NCBI GenBank assembly: GCA_020832235.1
Contig: JAFIEZ010000008.1
Coordinates: 62,001-126,000, forward strand
DNA: 64,000 bases
Source of the DNA: Bacteroidota bacterium
GTDB lineage: Bacteria > Bacteroidota > Rhodothermia > Balneolales > HLUCCA01
Direction: 5' to 3'
Shown: in pieces, positions 8,433-17,839 of the stretch
How positions within the stretch are numbered: position 1 is the stretch's first letter
How the letters are laid out: the number at the start of each line of letters is the position of its first letter
Notes under the pieces: model-generated
Seen by the model: the letters and a program-made list of their open reading frames with translations, nothing else
What the model was told of the DNA's origin: nothing
The model's database searches: none
Made by a program: the position numbers and the translations under genes

Positions 8433-11144
8433 ATGAATTCGTCCCGATTTCTAAAGTTTACTATAGTCCTGCTGTTAATGCTCGGACTATCAACAACGTT
8501 TCAAACGGCTGGTGCGCAATCTGCACGTATGCTGTTTACTCCTGACGAAACTGTTGCGTTCAGGCCAGCACCCGATGAATACCGTCGTACTGCTATACAA
8601 ATGGCTTCCGACCTGTTGCAGCATCCTCCTGCTGCCGGGGATGTATTAAAGGTGCCTCTTGATGAAATAGATGGTGAATTCAGGGTAATTCGGTCTACCA
8701 GCTATTTTCCCGGAATTTGGTCTGTATCTGCAAGAGACGTGTTTAACCAAAGTCGCTATGTAACCTTCACTGTATCGGAAGATGGGGTTACAGGAAAGAT
8801 TATGTCTATCCCGGAAGACAGGGTGTATCATTTAGGAACCGATCAGGCAACCCGAACCGACTATCTTGCCAGAATGCGTCCTGATCAATTGCCCGTTTTG
8901 GTCTGCGAGGCTACCCCACTCGACAAACCCGGTAAAGATTTGCACCCCTTGGTTGAAATGGCTGCCAGTACTCAAAGGCAGCTCCAATCCTTACAACGTG
9001 CAGGAGCACAAGTTCCCAACATCCCGGTTCAAGCGTTTAATTTGAATGAAGATATTGATGTAACCATAGATTTGTTGATGGTGTACTCACCTGCAGCCGA
9101 AAGGTGGGCGGCAGCTTCGGCGAACACCGCCAATATTGAAACCGCTATAGCACAGACGATGAATCTAACACAACTGGCATTCGATAACTCCGATACGGGA
9201 ATTGTGTTACGACTGGTTGGTACTCATCAGGCAAGTTATACCGGAGACCCCACTGCATCTATGGAAACCCACCTGCGAAGACTTACCACGCAAACCGGGA
9301 TTTTTCAAACCAATAATTCCACCGAATTTGATGGATTTATGGATGAAGTTCATGAAGTACGTGCACAACTTGGTGCCGACATCGTGGCTATGTTTGTGGA
9401 AGATAACTCCAACACGCTGGGAATTGCGTGGAGACTGACAAACTACGCGGGATCTCCGCAACTTGGGTTCTCTGTAAATAGTATTCGTGCATTCAATGGA
9501 TTTACCGTAGCTCATGAAATTGGTCATAACCTGGGTGCAGACCATGGCCGTAATCAATCAAGCAATGCTGCTACGGCTTCTGGCGGTCTGTACGAATACT
9601 CAACAGGTTGGGAATTTCAGGCAACCGATCCCGCTGCGGGAAGCAGTGCTACTCGACCTACTCGCCATACGGTTATGCATTATGGGACTTCTACATCATC
9701 TAGGTATCCGGGGTTTTCTAATCCCGACATCATTGTTGAGGGGAGTCCTACCGGTAATACGGATGTGATAACGGGTGTTTCTGATAATGCGCGCGCATTT
9801 AGAGAAATAAAGAAAACCATTGCAGCGTATCGTCCTACTCGTGTAGATCGACCGATTGCGTCCTTATTGCAGTCATCCATTGATGAATTTGTACCCTCCA
9901 ATGGGATCAGCGTTATTCAACTGCCGATCTCAAATAGCGGCGACAGCGATTTGCTTTGGTCGGCTGAGGTAGTACCCGGAGTTACCAAAGGGCAGGTAGC
10001 CCTGTTTCGTGATTTCGGTGATATCCCCATAGCGCCCAGTAATGTATTGTTTGAAACAGGTTTTGAAACAGAGGATGGATTTGCAAACGGAAATTTTGAG
10101 GCAAGGGGCGGTTTTCGCACGTTCAATCCCGACAGGCCGTTCACTATTTCAACGAACAATCCCAAGGATGGCAGCCGTCACTTGCGCTTGCAGTCTGTTG
10201 CCGGACTCAGTTCAGGAACCTTTGCATCTGTGAGCACACCGTTCTTTGGCAGAGGCGAGGTAGGCTCTTATACGGTATCCTTCGATATGTTCCTCGAAGG
10301 GAATTCTTCGTCTCGTTTTGATATCTATATCTACTCTGCACAGACAGGAGGAATTGCCGCCGGTATGGTTATAACCAATGATAATGCCATTTTTTACAGA
10401 GCCTTGAATAATGATGGCAATGAGTCATTCATTCGAACAGGTACAACCCCAACGCTCGAGTTTAACCGTTACTACAATATTAAGATGAGGTTGGATGCAG
10501 ATGCGAATACGCTCACGTATTACCTCGATAATGAGCAATTTGCTCAGCTGCCTATGTTACCGCACCGTTCCTTCGATTGGATTCAGTTCGGTCGTACCCA
10601 ACAGGAAACCTCGAATTTCATGGATATAGACAATCTCAAAGTCACGGTTGAAAGTGCAGGGTATTCGTGGCTTGGATTTGAGTCGCCCAGCGGTGTTGTG
10701 CCTCCTGGCGAGACGTCGAATATTACCATCAATTTGAATGCTGCCGGTATTCCTGCTGCAGAAACACGTGAAGGTCGCATCATCGTACGTACCACCGATC
10801 CAAGCCGACAGCAGATCAGCGTTCCGGTTAAAATCTCTGCCGTAGATCCTACCTCTGTTGAGCATGGTGAACAGCTGCCGACGCAGGTAACCCTCAGTCA
10901 GAATTACCCAAACCCATTTAATCCGGCAACCAATATCCGGTTTTCTTTGCCGGAATCATCACCTGTTCAGTTGCGTGTATTTGATGTAACCGGTCGGGTA
11001 GTGTCAACCCTGGTGAACGAAGTACGAGGTGCAGGTGAACATCAGGTGGCTTTCGATGCATCTGCACTCTCCAGTGGCGTTTATATGTATGAACTGAGAA
11101 CATCCGAGGCAACGATCACCCGTAAGATGCTCCTGCTTAAGTAG
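8433..11144 (+). CDS. secreted M12-like zinc metalloprotease with T9SS sorting domain
   Basis: Predicted cell-surface or secreted metzincin-type peptidase of 903 aa. The ATG at 8433 (MNSSRFLKFTIVLLLMLG) gives a clean signal peptide ending near AGAQS; a TTG 45 bases upstream also keeps the frame. The zinc site HEIGHNLGADH is at residues 361-371, followed by a Met-turn-like VMHYGTS near 411. An N-terminal propeptide-like region (about 30-200) precedes the catalytic domain. Between 480 and 815 are beta-rich segments, including a jelly-roll/LamG-like stretch (GFETEDGFANGNFEARGG). The last 85 residues are a type A sorting domain (QNYPNPFNPATNIRF to the terminal MLLLK). This implies Sec export then T9SS secretion. 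A hairpin at 11238 probably ends the transcript. Confidence 0.9.
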   Translation: MNSSRFLKFTIVLLLMLGLSTTFQTAGAQSARMLFTPDETVAFRPAPDEYRRTAIQMASDLLQHPPAAGDVLKVPLDEIDGEFRVIRSTSYFPGIWSVSARDVFNQSRYVTFTVSEDGVTGKIMSIPEDRVYHLGTDQATRTDYLARMRPDQLPVLVCEATPLDKPGKDLHPLVEMAASTQRQLQSLQRAGAQVPNIPVQAFNLNEDIDVTIDLLMVYSPAAERWAAASANTANIETAIAQTMNLTQLAFDNSDTGIVLRLVGTHQASYTGDPTASMETHLRRLTTQTGIFQTNNSTEFDGFMDEVHEVRAQLGADIVAMFVEDNSNTLGIAWRLTNYAGSPQLGFSVNSIRAFNGFTVAHEIGHNLGADHGRNQSSNAATASGGLYEYSTGWEFQATDPAAGSSATRPTRHTVMHYGTSTSSRYPGFSNPDIIVEGSPTGNTDVITGVSDNARAFREIKKTIAAYRPTRVDRPIASLLQSSIDEFVPSNGISVIQLPISNSGDSDLLWSAEVVPGVTKGQVALFRDFGDIPIAPSNVLFETGFETEDGFANGNFEARGGFRTFNPDRPFTISTNNPKDGSRHLRLQSVAGLSSGTFASVSTPFFGRGEVGSYTVSFDMFLEGNSSSRFDIYIYSAQTGGIAAGMVITNDNAIFYRALNNDGNESFIRTGTTPTLEFNRYYNIKMRLDADANTLTYYLDNEQFAQLPMLPHRSFDWIQFGRTQQETSNFMDIDNLKVTVESAGYSWLGFESPSGVVPPGETSNITINLNAAGIPAAETREGRIIVRTTDPSRQQISVPVKISAVDPTSVEHGEQLPTQVTLSQNYPNPFNPATNIRFSLPESSPVQLRVFDVTGRVVSTLVNEVRGAGEHQVAFDASALSSGVYMYELRTSEATITRKMLLLK

Positions 11145-11237
11145 GCATCTCTCATTACGTAACGGTACCTTTAGCTCTAATCGGAAGTCTGCATTGCACC
11201 AAGCCTGCATCAGGCTAAAACAACCTAATTGATTTTT

Positions 11238-11269
11238 AACAGGCATCCACGCGGTGCCTGTTTCATTTA
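11238..11269 (+). terminator. probable intrinsic terminator after the metalloprotease gene
   Basis: A perfect 8-bp stem, AACAGGCA (11238-11245) with TGCCTGTT (11255-11262) around a 9-base loop, is followed by a weak U-rich tract (TCATTT). It sits 94 bases after the protease stop and 20 bases before the peptidase start, so some readthrough is possible. Confidence 0.55.
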
Positions 11270-11282
11270 AAGCACCCCATTC

Positions 11283-12410
11283 ATGTCTACTACATCAACC
11301 GAAGCTCTGATTCAAGTGTTTACGGAACTTGTTCGCATTCCGGGTATTTCACTCCAAGAGCAAAATGTGGCGTTGTTTATCCGCGAGTGCCTCGCTGACC
11401 TGCCTTTTCGTGTGGAAATGGACGACGCCGGAGCAACCTTGGGTGGGAATACAGGCAATCTGATCGTTAAGCCGCATCATCTGGACGTAACAAAACCGGT
11501 GCGCGTGTATATGGCGCATATGGATACGGTTCGCGATACCTCCGGTATAGGCATTATCAGACAAGACGGACGTATTACCTCTGATGGAACATCACAGCTC
11601 GGTGCTGATAATCGGGCCGGAGTTGCCGTACTGATGCATCTTTTGCTGAACCACAGCCGCTGGCAAGACCACAACCTGAATTACCTGGTTGTTTTTTCTG
11701 TAGCGGAAGAAATTGGTTTAAAAGGCGCAGAACTGATGGACCTTTCCGGATATGATGTAGAGGGTGTTTTTGTGTTCGATAGCTCTAAACGTCCGGGAGC
11801 ATACATTCGCGATTGTGCCGGTAAGTTTCGGTTCGAAGCCGAAATCATGGGCCGTGCCGCCCATAGTGCCGTAGCTCCGGAAGAGGGTATTTCTGCCATT
11901 ATGGTCGCCGCAGAAGCCCTTCGCGATGTACGTATCGGTCGCCTAAACGAAATGACAACCATCAATATTGGTCGAATAACCGGAGGAGAGGCGAATAATA
12001 TTGTAGCTCCATCGTGTCTGGTAACCGGAGAGGTACGATCTGAAACCATGCAGGAGGTGGCAGCACATCTCGACTCCATTGAGGCGTCTTTTCAAAAAGC
12101 CGCATCCCGCGCCGGTGCCACACTTACATTCACTCGCACGAAAGATTTTGCTCCCTACGCGCTCCCGGAAGGCTCAATCGTGGTACTTGCCGTAGAAGAA
12201 GCCATTCGCAGAGCGGGTCTTACCGTGCAGCCACTGCGCTATTCCGGTGGCAGCGACGCCAATGTAATGAACGAGAAGGGCTTTAAAGCAGTAAATATCG
12301 GAATCGGAGCTCAGAAACCGCATGCTGATGACGAATTTATTCTGGAGGAGGATCTCACAGCCGCCTATGTAATTGCAGAACATCTCATGGATTTACACTC
12401 AAAAATGTAA
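11283..12410 (+). CDS. M20 family metallopeptidase, peptidase T-like
   Basis: Predicted cytosolic di-zinc aminopeptidase of the M20/PepT group acting on small peptides; 375 aa with no signal peptide. Metal-ligand blocks in order are MAHMDTVRDT (near 75-84), GTSQLGADNRAGVAVL (near 100-115), VFSVAEEIGLKGAE (near 138-151, catalytic and ligand Glu pair), FVFDSSKRPG (near 161), a dimerisation-domain motif GRAAHSAVAPEEGISA (near 195), and the final histidine in GAQKPHADDEF (near 345). It follows the secreted protease, so peptides released outside may be processed further inside; this link is inferred from context. It converges with the CotH gene, leaving only 24 bp between stops. Confidence 0.88.
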   Translation: MSTTSTEALIQVFTELVRIPGISLQEQNVALFIRECLADLPFRVEMDDAGATLGGNTGNLIVKPHHLDVTKPVRVYMAHMDTVRDTSGIGIIRQDGRITSDGTSQLGADNRAGVAVLMHLLLNHSRWQDHNLNYLVVFSVAEEIGLKGAELMDLSGYDVEGVFVFDSSKRPGAYIRDCAGKFRFEAEIMGRAAHSAVAPEEGISAIMVAAEALRDVRIGRLNEMTTINIGRITGGEANNIVAPSCLVTGEVRSETMQEVAAHLDSIEASFQKAASRAGATLTFTRTKDFAPYALPEGSIVVLAVEEAIRRAGLTVQPLRYSGGSDANVMNEKGFKAVNIGIGAQKPHADDEFILEEDLTAAYVIAEHLMDLHSKM

Positions 12411-12434
12411 CCATTGGACTCGGCTGTGGCAATG

Positions 12435-14765
12435 TCATTTTATCAGCGTCACGGTTCTGCTTACAGCTACACCCCTTGCGTCTAGTAACCGAACGATGTA
12501 CATGCCGCTGGAAAGTGCACTGGCATCGAAATACATGCGGTGCTCACCGGCATGTAAAATGCCGTCAAATAGAGATTGTACCAATCTGCCGTCCGCTGAA
12601 TATACCTGAAGCTGCGCCCGACCTGTCTGAGGAATGTCAAACCGGATTGTAGTACCCGGATTAAACGGGTTTGGTGATACCGGGTGCAGCTGCAACTGGC
12701 CGGGGAGGGCTAACGCACGCTCATCTGTTGAAACGGTGGAGGCAAATACGGCTGTAACGCTAGTAGCCTCACGTAAAGCGACCGCAATTACGGGGCTATC
12801 CAAATCAACACTCCCTAAATCCTGCTCGCTCTCCCATCGAAGAAAACGATAACCCTCGGCCGGCATCGCCTCCAGTCGTACCGGAACACTTCCAAAATAC
12901 CGACCATCCCACGGGAAAATAGCATTCTTATGCACCCCTGCAGTATTACCGTTCAGAACAATAGAGTTCACCTTAACGGTACCGGCATTCTTGGCAGGAA
13001 CATCTAATCTGAGGGTATGTATGTCGCCGAGATTCAGCTCGCTACGCAAATGCTCACGGATGGCGTTTTCCCGTTCAGAGGCAAACGAGCGCATGCGGTT
13101 TAGTTCCTGCTCCCACACTTGAATTCCCGAGGGCTCATTCCACCGGCGGATGTGCTCTTCCATGTGCGGACGATACATAGAGGCTATGCTGTCGAGCTGG
13201 GCAATTACATGTTCCGACCGGAAGGCGGTATTCAATAAGTCCGCGTATCGGTTTGCAAAATTCCGTCGGAAGTTAATGTTTGCCAGCAAGGCCCGAAAGA
13301 GGTAGGTAGACCCACGTGGATTTGGCCAGCCGGTGAACTGAGGTTCCATAGCAAAAGCAATGGTATTATGCCGTGCGTTGTTCCCTCCATGATTTCGCTG
13401 ACCAAAGTTATTCCCCGATCCCTCCACGTAATCGAAGTTTAGACCGAATCCGAAGTCGGTATCAAATACCATCCATCGCCAGCGGCCATCGCGCACATTT
13501 GTGGTTCTGGGCATAGCGCCGCGTCGCAGGGTATCTTCATGGGCATAGTTATAACGCCAGAACAGGGCATTATTCCCGGGCCAGTCGGTATTTCGAAAGT
13601 ATGTCTGCGCCGCCTGATAGTCGATAAAATTGTCAAAGTCCATCATCTCACCGAGTTGTGCAATGCGGGCATTGTTCATCGTAGATGATAACACGCTGAG
13701 CAGACTGTACAACTCGGCAAAGTGTTCACGTCCCTCGGGGTTGTCCCGTGCTACGGCAAAATAGTCGTTGCCAACCGGCTCCAGAAAGGTCGCCTGATGT
13801 GTGGCAATATCGTAGTGGGCCTGTAAATATCGCTCATCAAAACGATCACGTATGTTTTTAATCCCCCAGAATTCTCCATTGATGAAAACAACGGCCGGTT
13901 GTGCATGCTGTATATCCAGCTCGGTTGTACCTACCAGCAACTGTTGCATAAATGCGTCCCGAAGCATCGTTTCGCTCCAATCGTTACCGGAGTTTCGGAG
14001 TAAAATGCGCTTATGCCGGTTCACGGGTTTGGTAGAGAAGAACGGATACTCGAACCACGATTGCCCATAATCCGACCTTGCATACAGCCGGAGTGACTTA
14101 ATTGGACGGTTTCGGGATGTGCCTCCGTGTATGCGTGCTCCGGCTCCATGCGAAAAAGCCCGGTTTCCATTCGCCTCGAAAAATTCTATGTGTATCGGGC
14201 GTTCCCAATCTTCGCCACGCTGACTGAAATTCGGCGTTCCACCATGACTTCCCTCCACATAAATGCCCGTTTCGTCGCTGAAAAAATGCTCGAAATCTAC
14301 CGATATGGAAAAAACCGGGAGGGTATAGCGGTCGCTACCCGAAGGATGTACAAAAAAAGTGGATGTATTCACCGGACTGGTCCAGCCACTTCCATCGGAG
14401 GCGATTGCCCGCACCACGGTACCCTTGAATATGCTACCGTGGGGAGGCCGCCAGTTCTCGCGGTAGGGATGGTTTGCCTGCAAGGTATTGGTTGGGACGA
14501 GGGCAGCGATTTCGGGCTGGGGAGTGCGGTCGGTGATGCTGATGGCACCCGTGTAAACGGCGCTTGAGGTCGTTGGTGTAGAACCGTCGAGGGTGTAGTG
14601 GATGGTAATCCCGGCACGTGGGTGAGAAATAGTCAGCGTTTGTTCGGTTGTGTAGAATCCTGGAGACAGGCTGAAAATAGGCGGAATATTTTGAGCGATG
14701 GATGTAAGCGTAAAGCATACTACCAGTAAGAAAGGCAGGACTATGAGTCGGAATGAAAAATGCAT
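12435..14765 (-). CDS. secreted CotH-kinase family protein with T9SS sorting domain
   Basis: A 776-aa exported protein. The signal peptide (ending TSIAQN, near residue 25) leads to a chitobiase/hexosaminidase C-terminal-like beta domain (about 30-110, with IHYTLDGSTPTTSS). A CotH domain spans about 145-560: LLRNSGNDWSETMLRDAF, AVVFINGEFWGIKNIRDRFD, and WRWMVFDTDFGFGLN, where the Asp pair matches the metal/ATP-binding part of CotH kinases. A small beta region with YRFLRWESE and a type A T9SS sorting domain close the protein (PVSPNPFNPGTTIRFD; last residues RTVTLIK). CotH proteins are atypical protein kinases first known in spore coats. In this lineage they are surface or secreted, and the target is unknown. 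Confidence 0.88.
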   Translation of the reverse strand: MHFSFRLIVLPFLLVVCFTLTSIAQNIPPIFSLSPGFYTTEQTLTISHPRAGITIHYTLDGSTPTTSSAVYTGAISITDRTPQPEIAALVPTNTLQANHPYRENWRPPHGSIFKGTVVRAIASDGSGWTSPVNTSTFFVHPSGSDRYTLPVFSISVDFEHFFSDETGIYVEGSHGGTPNFSQRGEDWERPIHIEFFEANGNRAFSHGAGARIHGGTSRNRPIKSLRLYARSDYGQSWFEYPFFSTKPVNRHKRILLRNSGNDWSETMLRDAFMQQLLVGTTELDIQHAQPAVVFINGEFWGIKNIRDRFDERYLQAHYDIATHQATFLEPVGNDYFAVARDNPEGREHFAELYSLLSVLSSTMNNARIAQLGEMMDFDNFIDYQAAQTYFRNTDWPGNNALFWRYNYAHEDTLRRGAMPRTTNVRDGRWRWMVFDTDFGFGLNFDYVEGSGNNFGQRNHGGNNARHNTIAFAMEPQFTGWPNPRGSTYLFRALLANINFRRNFANRYADLLNTAFRSEHVIAQLDSIASMYRPHMEEHIRRWNEPSGIQVWEQELNRMRSFASERENAIREHLRSELNLGDIHTLRLDVPAKNAGTVKVNSIVLNGNTAGVHKNAIFPWDGRYFGSVPVRLEAMPAEGYRFLRWESEQDLGSVDLDSPVIAVALREATSVTAVFASTVSTDERALALPGQLQLHPVSPNPFNPGTTIRFDIPQTGRAQLQVYSADGRLVQSLFDGILHAGEHRMYFDASALSSGMYIVRLLDARGVAVSRTVTLIK

Positions 14766-15015
14766 TGGCGAAGGAACATCGTTGTAAAGTTACCCCCTCA
14801 AAATACGGTATTCCTGTTTAAAACAGTTTTTTACTTGGGATTTGGGAAGGAAATCAGCAATTTCTGACGTAACCTTGCAATGGGTTTTACGGACTATGAG
14901 CGATGGTTTGTAAAGAGCAAACGTCGAAAACCCCGGTAATGCATAAAACCGTGTCGGGGGTTCAACACAGGTCCTCAGCAATGCTTGCAATCATCTTAAC
15001 CAAACGGAATGTCTT

Positions 15016-16071
15016 ATGTCACGTCTCCTATCAATAGTATTACTTATCGCTATTTTTACTGCATGCACGCCTTCTAACCAACCACATACGGCATCCAGTC
15101 AGAAAGAGTTTGCCCTGGTCATACACGGGGGAGCGGGTGTTATTTCGCGGGATATGTCTGATGAAATGCGCGATAGGTATCTGGCTTCTCTCGAAGCTGC
15201 GGTACGTGCAGGAGAGGAGATGCTGCGCGAGGGTAGAAGCGCGCTGGACGTTGTTGAAGCGGTGGTGATCATACTGGAAGACGACCCCCTTTTTAACGCC
15301 GGTGTTGGCGCCGTATACACCAGCGAGGCTTTGCACGAACTGGACGCCGCTATTATGGACGGCCGTGATCTGAATGCCGGTGCGGTCGCGGGACTTCGAA
15401 CGGTTCGCAATCCGATTTCGATGGCGCGCTACATTATGGAACAAACGCCGCATGTATTTTTTGCAGGAGCGGGCGCCGAGCAGCTGGCCGATCAGACCGA
15501 TCTCGTGCGCGTAGACAACTCTCATTTTAACACAGAGAATCGACGGAATCAGCTGGATCGGGCTATGCAGCGGGCTGCAGCGGAAGGTGCTCAGTCCGAC
15601 ATCGCCTACACCGACAACCCGCAAAGCTCCTATCCGCGCGTGATTTTTATTGAGGATGCCGACCGGTTTGGAACTGTGGGAGCTGTTGCACTTGACCGCG
15701 ACGGGAATCTGGCCGCAGCAACATCCACCGGAGGCATGACCAACAAGATGCCGGGCCGCGTAGGTGATGTACCTGTAATCGGGGCCGGAACCTATGCCGA
15801 TAACCGCACTGCAGCCATTTCGGCGACCGGACATGGCGAGAAATTTATTCGCAATGTGGTGGCCTATCAGATCGCTGCGGGCATGGAATACGAGGGACTT
15901 TCCCTGGCTGCCGCCGCCGACCGAGTAATCAACGGTAAGCTGGATCAGGGGGATGGAGGCATTATTGCCGTAGACCGTTTTGGCAATATCTCCATGACCT
16001 TTAATTCACTTGGGATGTACCGCGGCGCTGTAGACTCGGATGGATTCTTCGAAGTAGCTATCTGGGAATAG
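15016..16071 (+). CDS. isoaspartyl peptidase / plant-type L-asparaginase, predicted lipoprotein
   Basis: N-terminal nucleophile hydrolase of the IaaA/glycosylasparaginase family, cleaving isoaspartyl dipeptides or asparagine. The N-terminus MSRLLSIVLLIAIFTAC is a lipoprotein signal with Cys at about residue 17, implying a periplasmic or outer-membrane-anchored enzyme. The family opening LVIHGGAGVISRD is present. The autoprocessing nucleophile is T220 in DRFGTVGAVALD, followed by the substrate-binding TSTGGMTNKMPGRVGD and GTGH-like ATGHGE. The 351-aa length fits. The last 14 bases overlap the 3' end of the convergent histidine kinase gene. Confidence 0.9.
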   Translation: MSRLLSIVLLIAIFTACTPSNQPHTASSQKEFALVIHGGAGVISRDMSDEMRDRYLASLEAAVRAGEEMLREGRSALDVVEAVVIILEDDPLFNAGVGAVYTSEALHELDAAIMDGRDLNAGAVAGLRTVRNPISMARYIMEQTPHVFFAGAGAEQLADQTDLVRVDNSHFNTENRRNQLDRAMQRAAAEGAQSDIAYTDNPQSSYPRVIFIEDADRFGTVGAVALDRDGNLAAATSTGGMTNKMPGRVGDVPVIGAGTYADNRTAAISATGHGEKFIRNVVAYQIAAGMEYEGLSLAAAADRVINGKLDQGDGGIIAVDRFGNISMTFNSLGMYRGAVDSDGFFEVAIWE

Positions 16072-17575
16072 AAATTGTAAATGTACAACCTTTATCAGGC
16101 AGACTCTCCAGGCTGATCTCTCCCCCCATGGCTTCAACCTGGTGTTTTACCATGTATAAACCGAGACCTTTTGAGTTCGGCCGCTCATGAAATGTCTTGT
16201 ACATGCCAAATACTTTATCCCCATGCATGTTCATATCGATACCTATTCCATTGTCGCTAACTATCAGATGATAACGATCTTCTGACACATAAGCGCCGAG
16301 GCGTATGTAAGGCTCCGGAGAGTTTGATTTATATTTCACAGCGTTGGTGAGCAGATTTAACAGAATACTCTTCAAATAAGCAGGAATAATTCTGATTGTA
16401 AAACCGTCGGGAACATGGTTATAGAGCTTCACCCCCGCATCGCATGCGAGTTGTGAAATGCTGCTCCATGCAGCTTTTGCTTCATCTTTAAGCGATATGA
16501 ACGCCCATGCATCGGTATCAACCATACTGATATCCAGCACGGTATTCAGGTCATCGATCGTTTCTTTCAACCTGTCGGCTGAAACGCGCATCATCTCTAT
16601 GTAGGGATTATTCACAATTTCTTTGTGGTCGAGCTCCAATAGTGTAAAAATAGCCTCCATATTTGCGCTGTGAGAACGCAGATTATGCGATACAATATGT
16701 GTGAAGTTGGTCAGACGCTTGTTTTGACGCTCTTTTTCCGATAATAATGCCTCAATTTTAGTTAATGATTTTACCTTATCGGTGATGTCTTCCTTCACCG
16801 CAATGTAGTTTGTTATGTTCCCATCTTCATCTTTGAGCGGAGAAATGGATGCCGATTCCCAGAATAACTTCCCGTCTTTACGACGATTGTGGAATTCTCC
16901 TTTCCAGCTGTGTCCGGATGTTATTGTTCCCCACAGGTCTGTGTAGAACGCTTTCGTTTGCTTGCCAGAGTTTAGGAGCCTCGGATTTTTGCCCAAAACC
17001 TCCGATTCCGTATAGCCCGTTGCCTCTGTAAATTTGGCATTTACATACTCAATGTTACCATGAATATCGGTTATCATAACCGTAGCCGGACTCTGCTCTA
17101 CTGCGTGCGATAAATTTCGCAGATGCAATTCATTTTCTTTTTTACGGGTAATGTCAACGCCAATGCACTGTATCTCAAAAGGGTTCCCCGCTGCATCCAT
17201 CAGACAGGAGAAGTCCCACATTGTATACCTAAATTCGCCGTTTGAAAGTGGCTTGCGAAGCTCTATCTGAATCGTACGCGAGGGTTTGTTTAACAACTCA
17301 AAGATTAACTGCTCAACTTTACCCCTGTCTGGTCCGTAGATAGAGAGCATGCTGTTATGGCCAATTAATTCTTCAGCATGACCATGAACGTGCGAGAAGG
17401 TGTCTATAAATGATTCATTTACATAGGTATAGTTTCCCTGTAGATCGGTACGAATGACATAGGTCGTTTTGGAGGATAAAAGCCCGGTTAGTTTCCTCTT
17501 TTTATCCTGAAGCTCGTCTTTCGTTTTTTCCAGCTCTTTTGTTTTTGCGCGTAACTGCGACTCGAAGTAATTCAT
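16058..17575 (-). CDS. PAS-domain sensor histidine kinase
   Basis: A soluble 505-aa sensor kinase without an evident membrane segment. It starts with a coiled coil (about 1-35), then a first PAS domain (about 36-150, YVIRTDLQGNYTYVNESF) and a second PAS/PAC (about 160-285, MITDIHGNIEYVNAKFTE and RRKDGKLFWESASISPL). A short HisKA-type helix has H-N-L-R-S-H around residue 298. The HATPase domain shows LLNLLTNAVKYKS (N box), SDNGIGIDMN (G1), FGMYKTFHERPNSKGLGLYMV (F/G2) and GCTFTISIP. No receiver domain or response regulator is adjacent on this strand. The nearest regulator is the divergent LytTR protein across a 264-bp gap that holds a perfect inverted repeat. The ligand is unknown. Confidence 0.9.
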   Translation of the reverse strand: MNYFESQLRAKTKELEKTKDELQDKKRKLTGLLSSKTTYVIRTDLQGNYTYVNESFIDTFSHVHGHAEELIGHNSMLSIYGPDRGKVEQLIFELLNKPSRTIQIELRKPLSNGEFRYTMWDFSCLMDAAGNPFEIQCIGVDITRKKENELHLRNLSHAVEQSPATVMITDIHGNIEYVNAKFTEATGYTESEVLGKNPRLLNSGKQTKAFYTDLWGTITSGHSWKGEFHNRRKDGKLFWESASISPLKDEDGNITNYIAVKEDITDKVKSLTKIEALLSEKERQNKRLTNFTHIVSHNLRSHSANMEAIFTLLELDHKEIVNNPYIEMMRVSADRLKETIDDLNTVLDISMVDTDAWAFISLKDEAKAAWSSISQLACDAGVKLYNHVPDGFTIRIIPAYLKSILLNLLTNAVKYKSNSPEPYIRLGAYVSEDRYHLIVSDNGIGIDMNMHGDKVFGMYKTFHERPNSKGLGLYMVKHQVEAMGGEISLESLPDKGCTFTISIPR

Positions 17576-17630
17576 ATTCTCCTTAACAGACCTTATTTAA
17601 GGAACGACATATTACATGTTATCGCGTAAT

Positions 17631-17650
17631 ACCGTTTAAACTTAAACGGT
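17631..17650. promoter_or_regulatory. perfect 9-bp inverted repeat (putative operator)
   Basis: ACCGTTTAAACTTAAACGGT consists of two exact 9-bp arms around a 2-base spacer. It lies 55 bp upstream of the histidine kinase start and 190 bp upstream of the divergent LytTR gene. Size and symmetry suit a dimeric DNA-binding protein. Which gene it controls is unproven. Confidence 0.55.
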
Positions 17651-17839
17651 ACAGGTACTTACTTGAGTCGGGAAGTGACTATTCGGCCTGTGAAATGTGC
17701 ATTCAAAAGTGAGAAAAAAATAGTAGATGTTTTAAAAACAGTGCCACACAAGTCAGGAAAAGTTGCTCCACTCCACGTAAATTAAAAATGATTTGAAATT
17801 ACTGGCTGAAACCACGCTTCAATCCCATCCTATTTCACA

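Noticed and set aside
14790-14990. 66-codon minus-strand gene upstream of the CotH gene
   Set aside because: Lies in the 250-bp divergent promoter region, with no homology and no good start signal.
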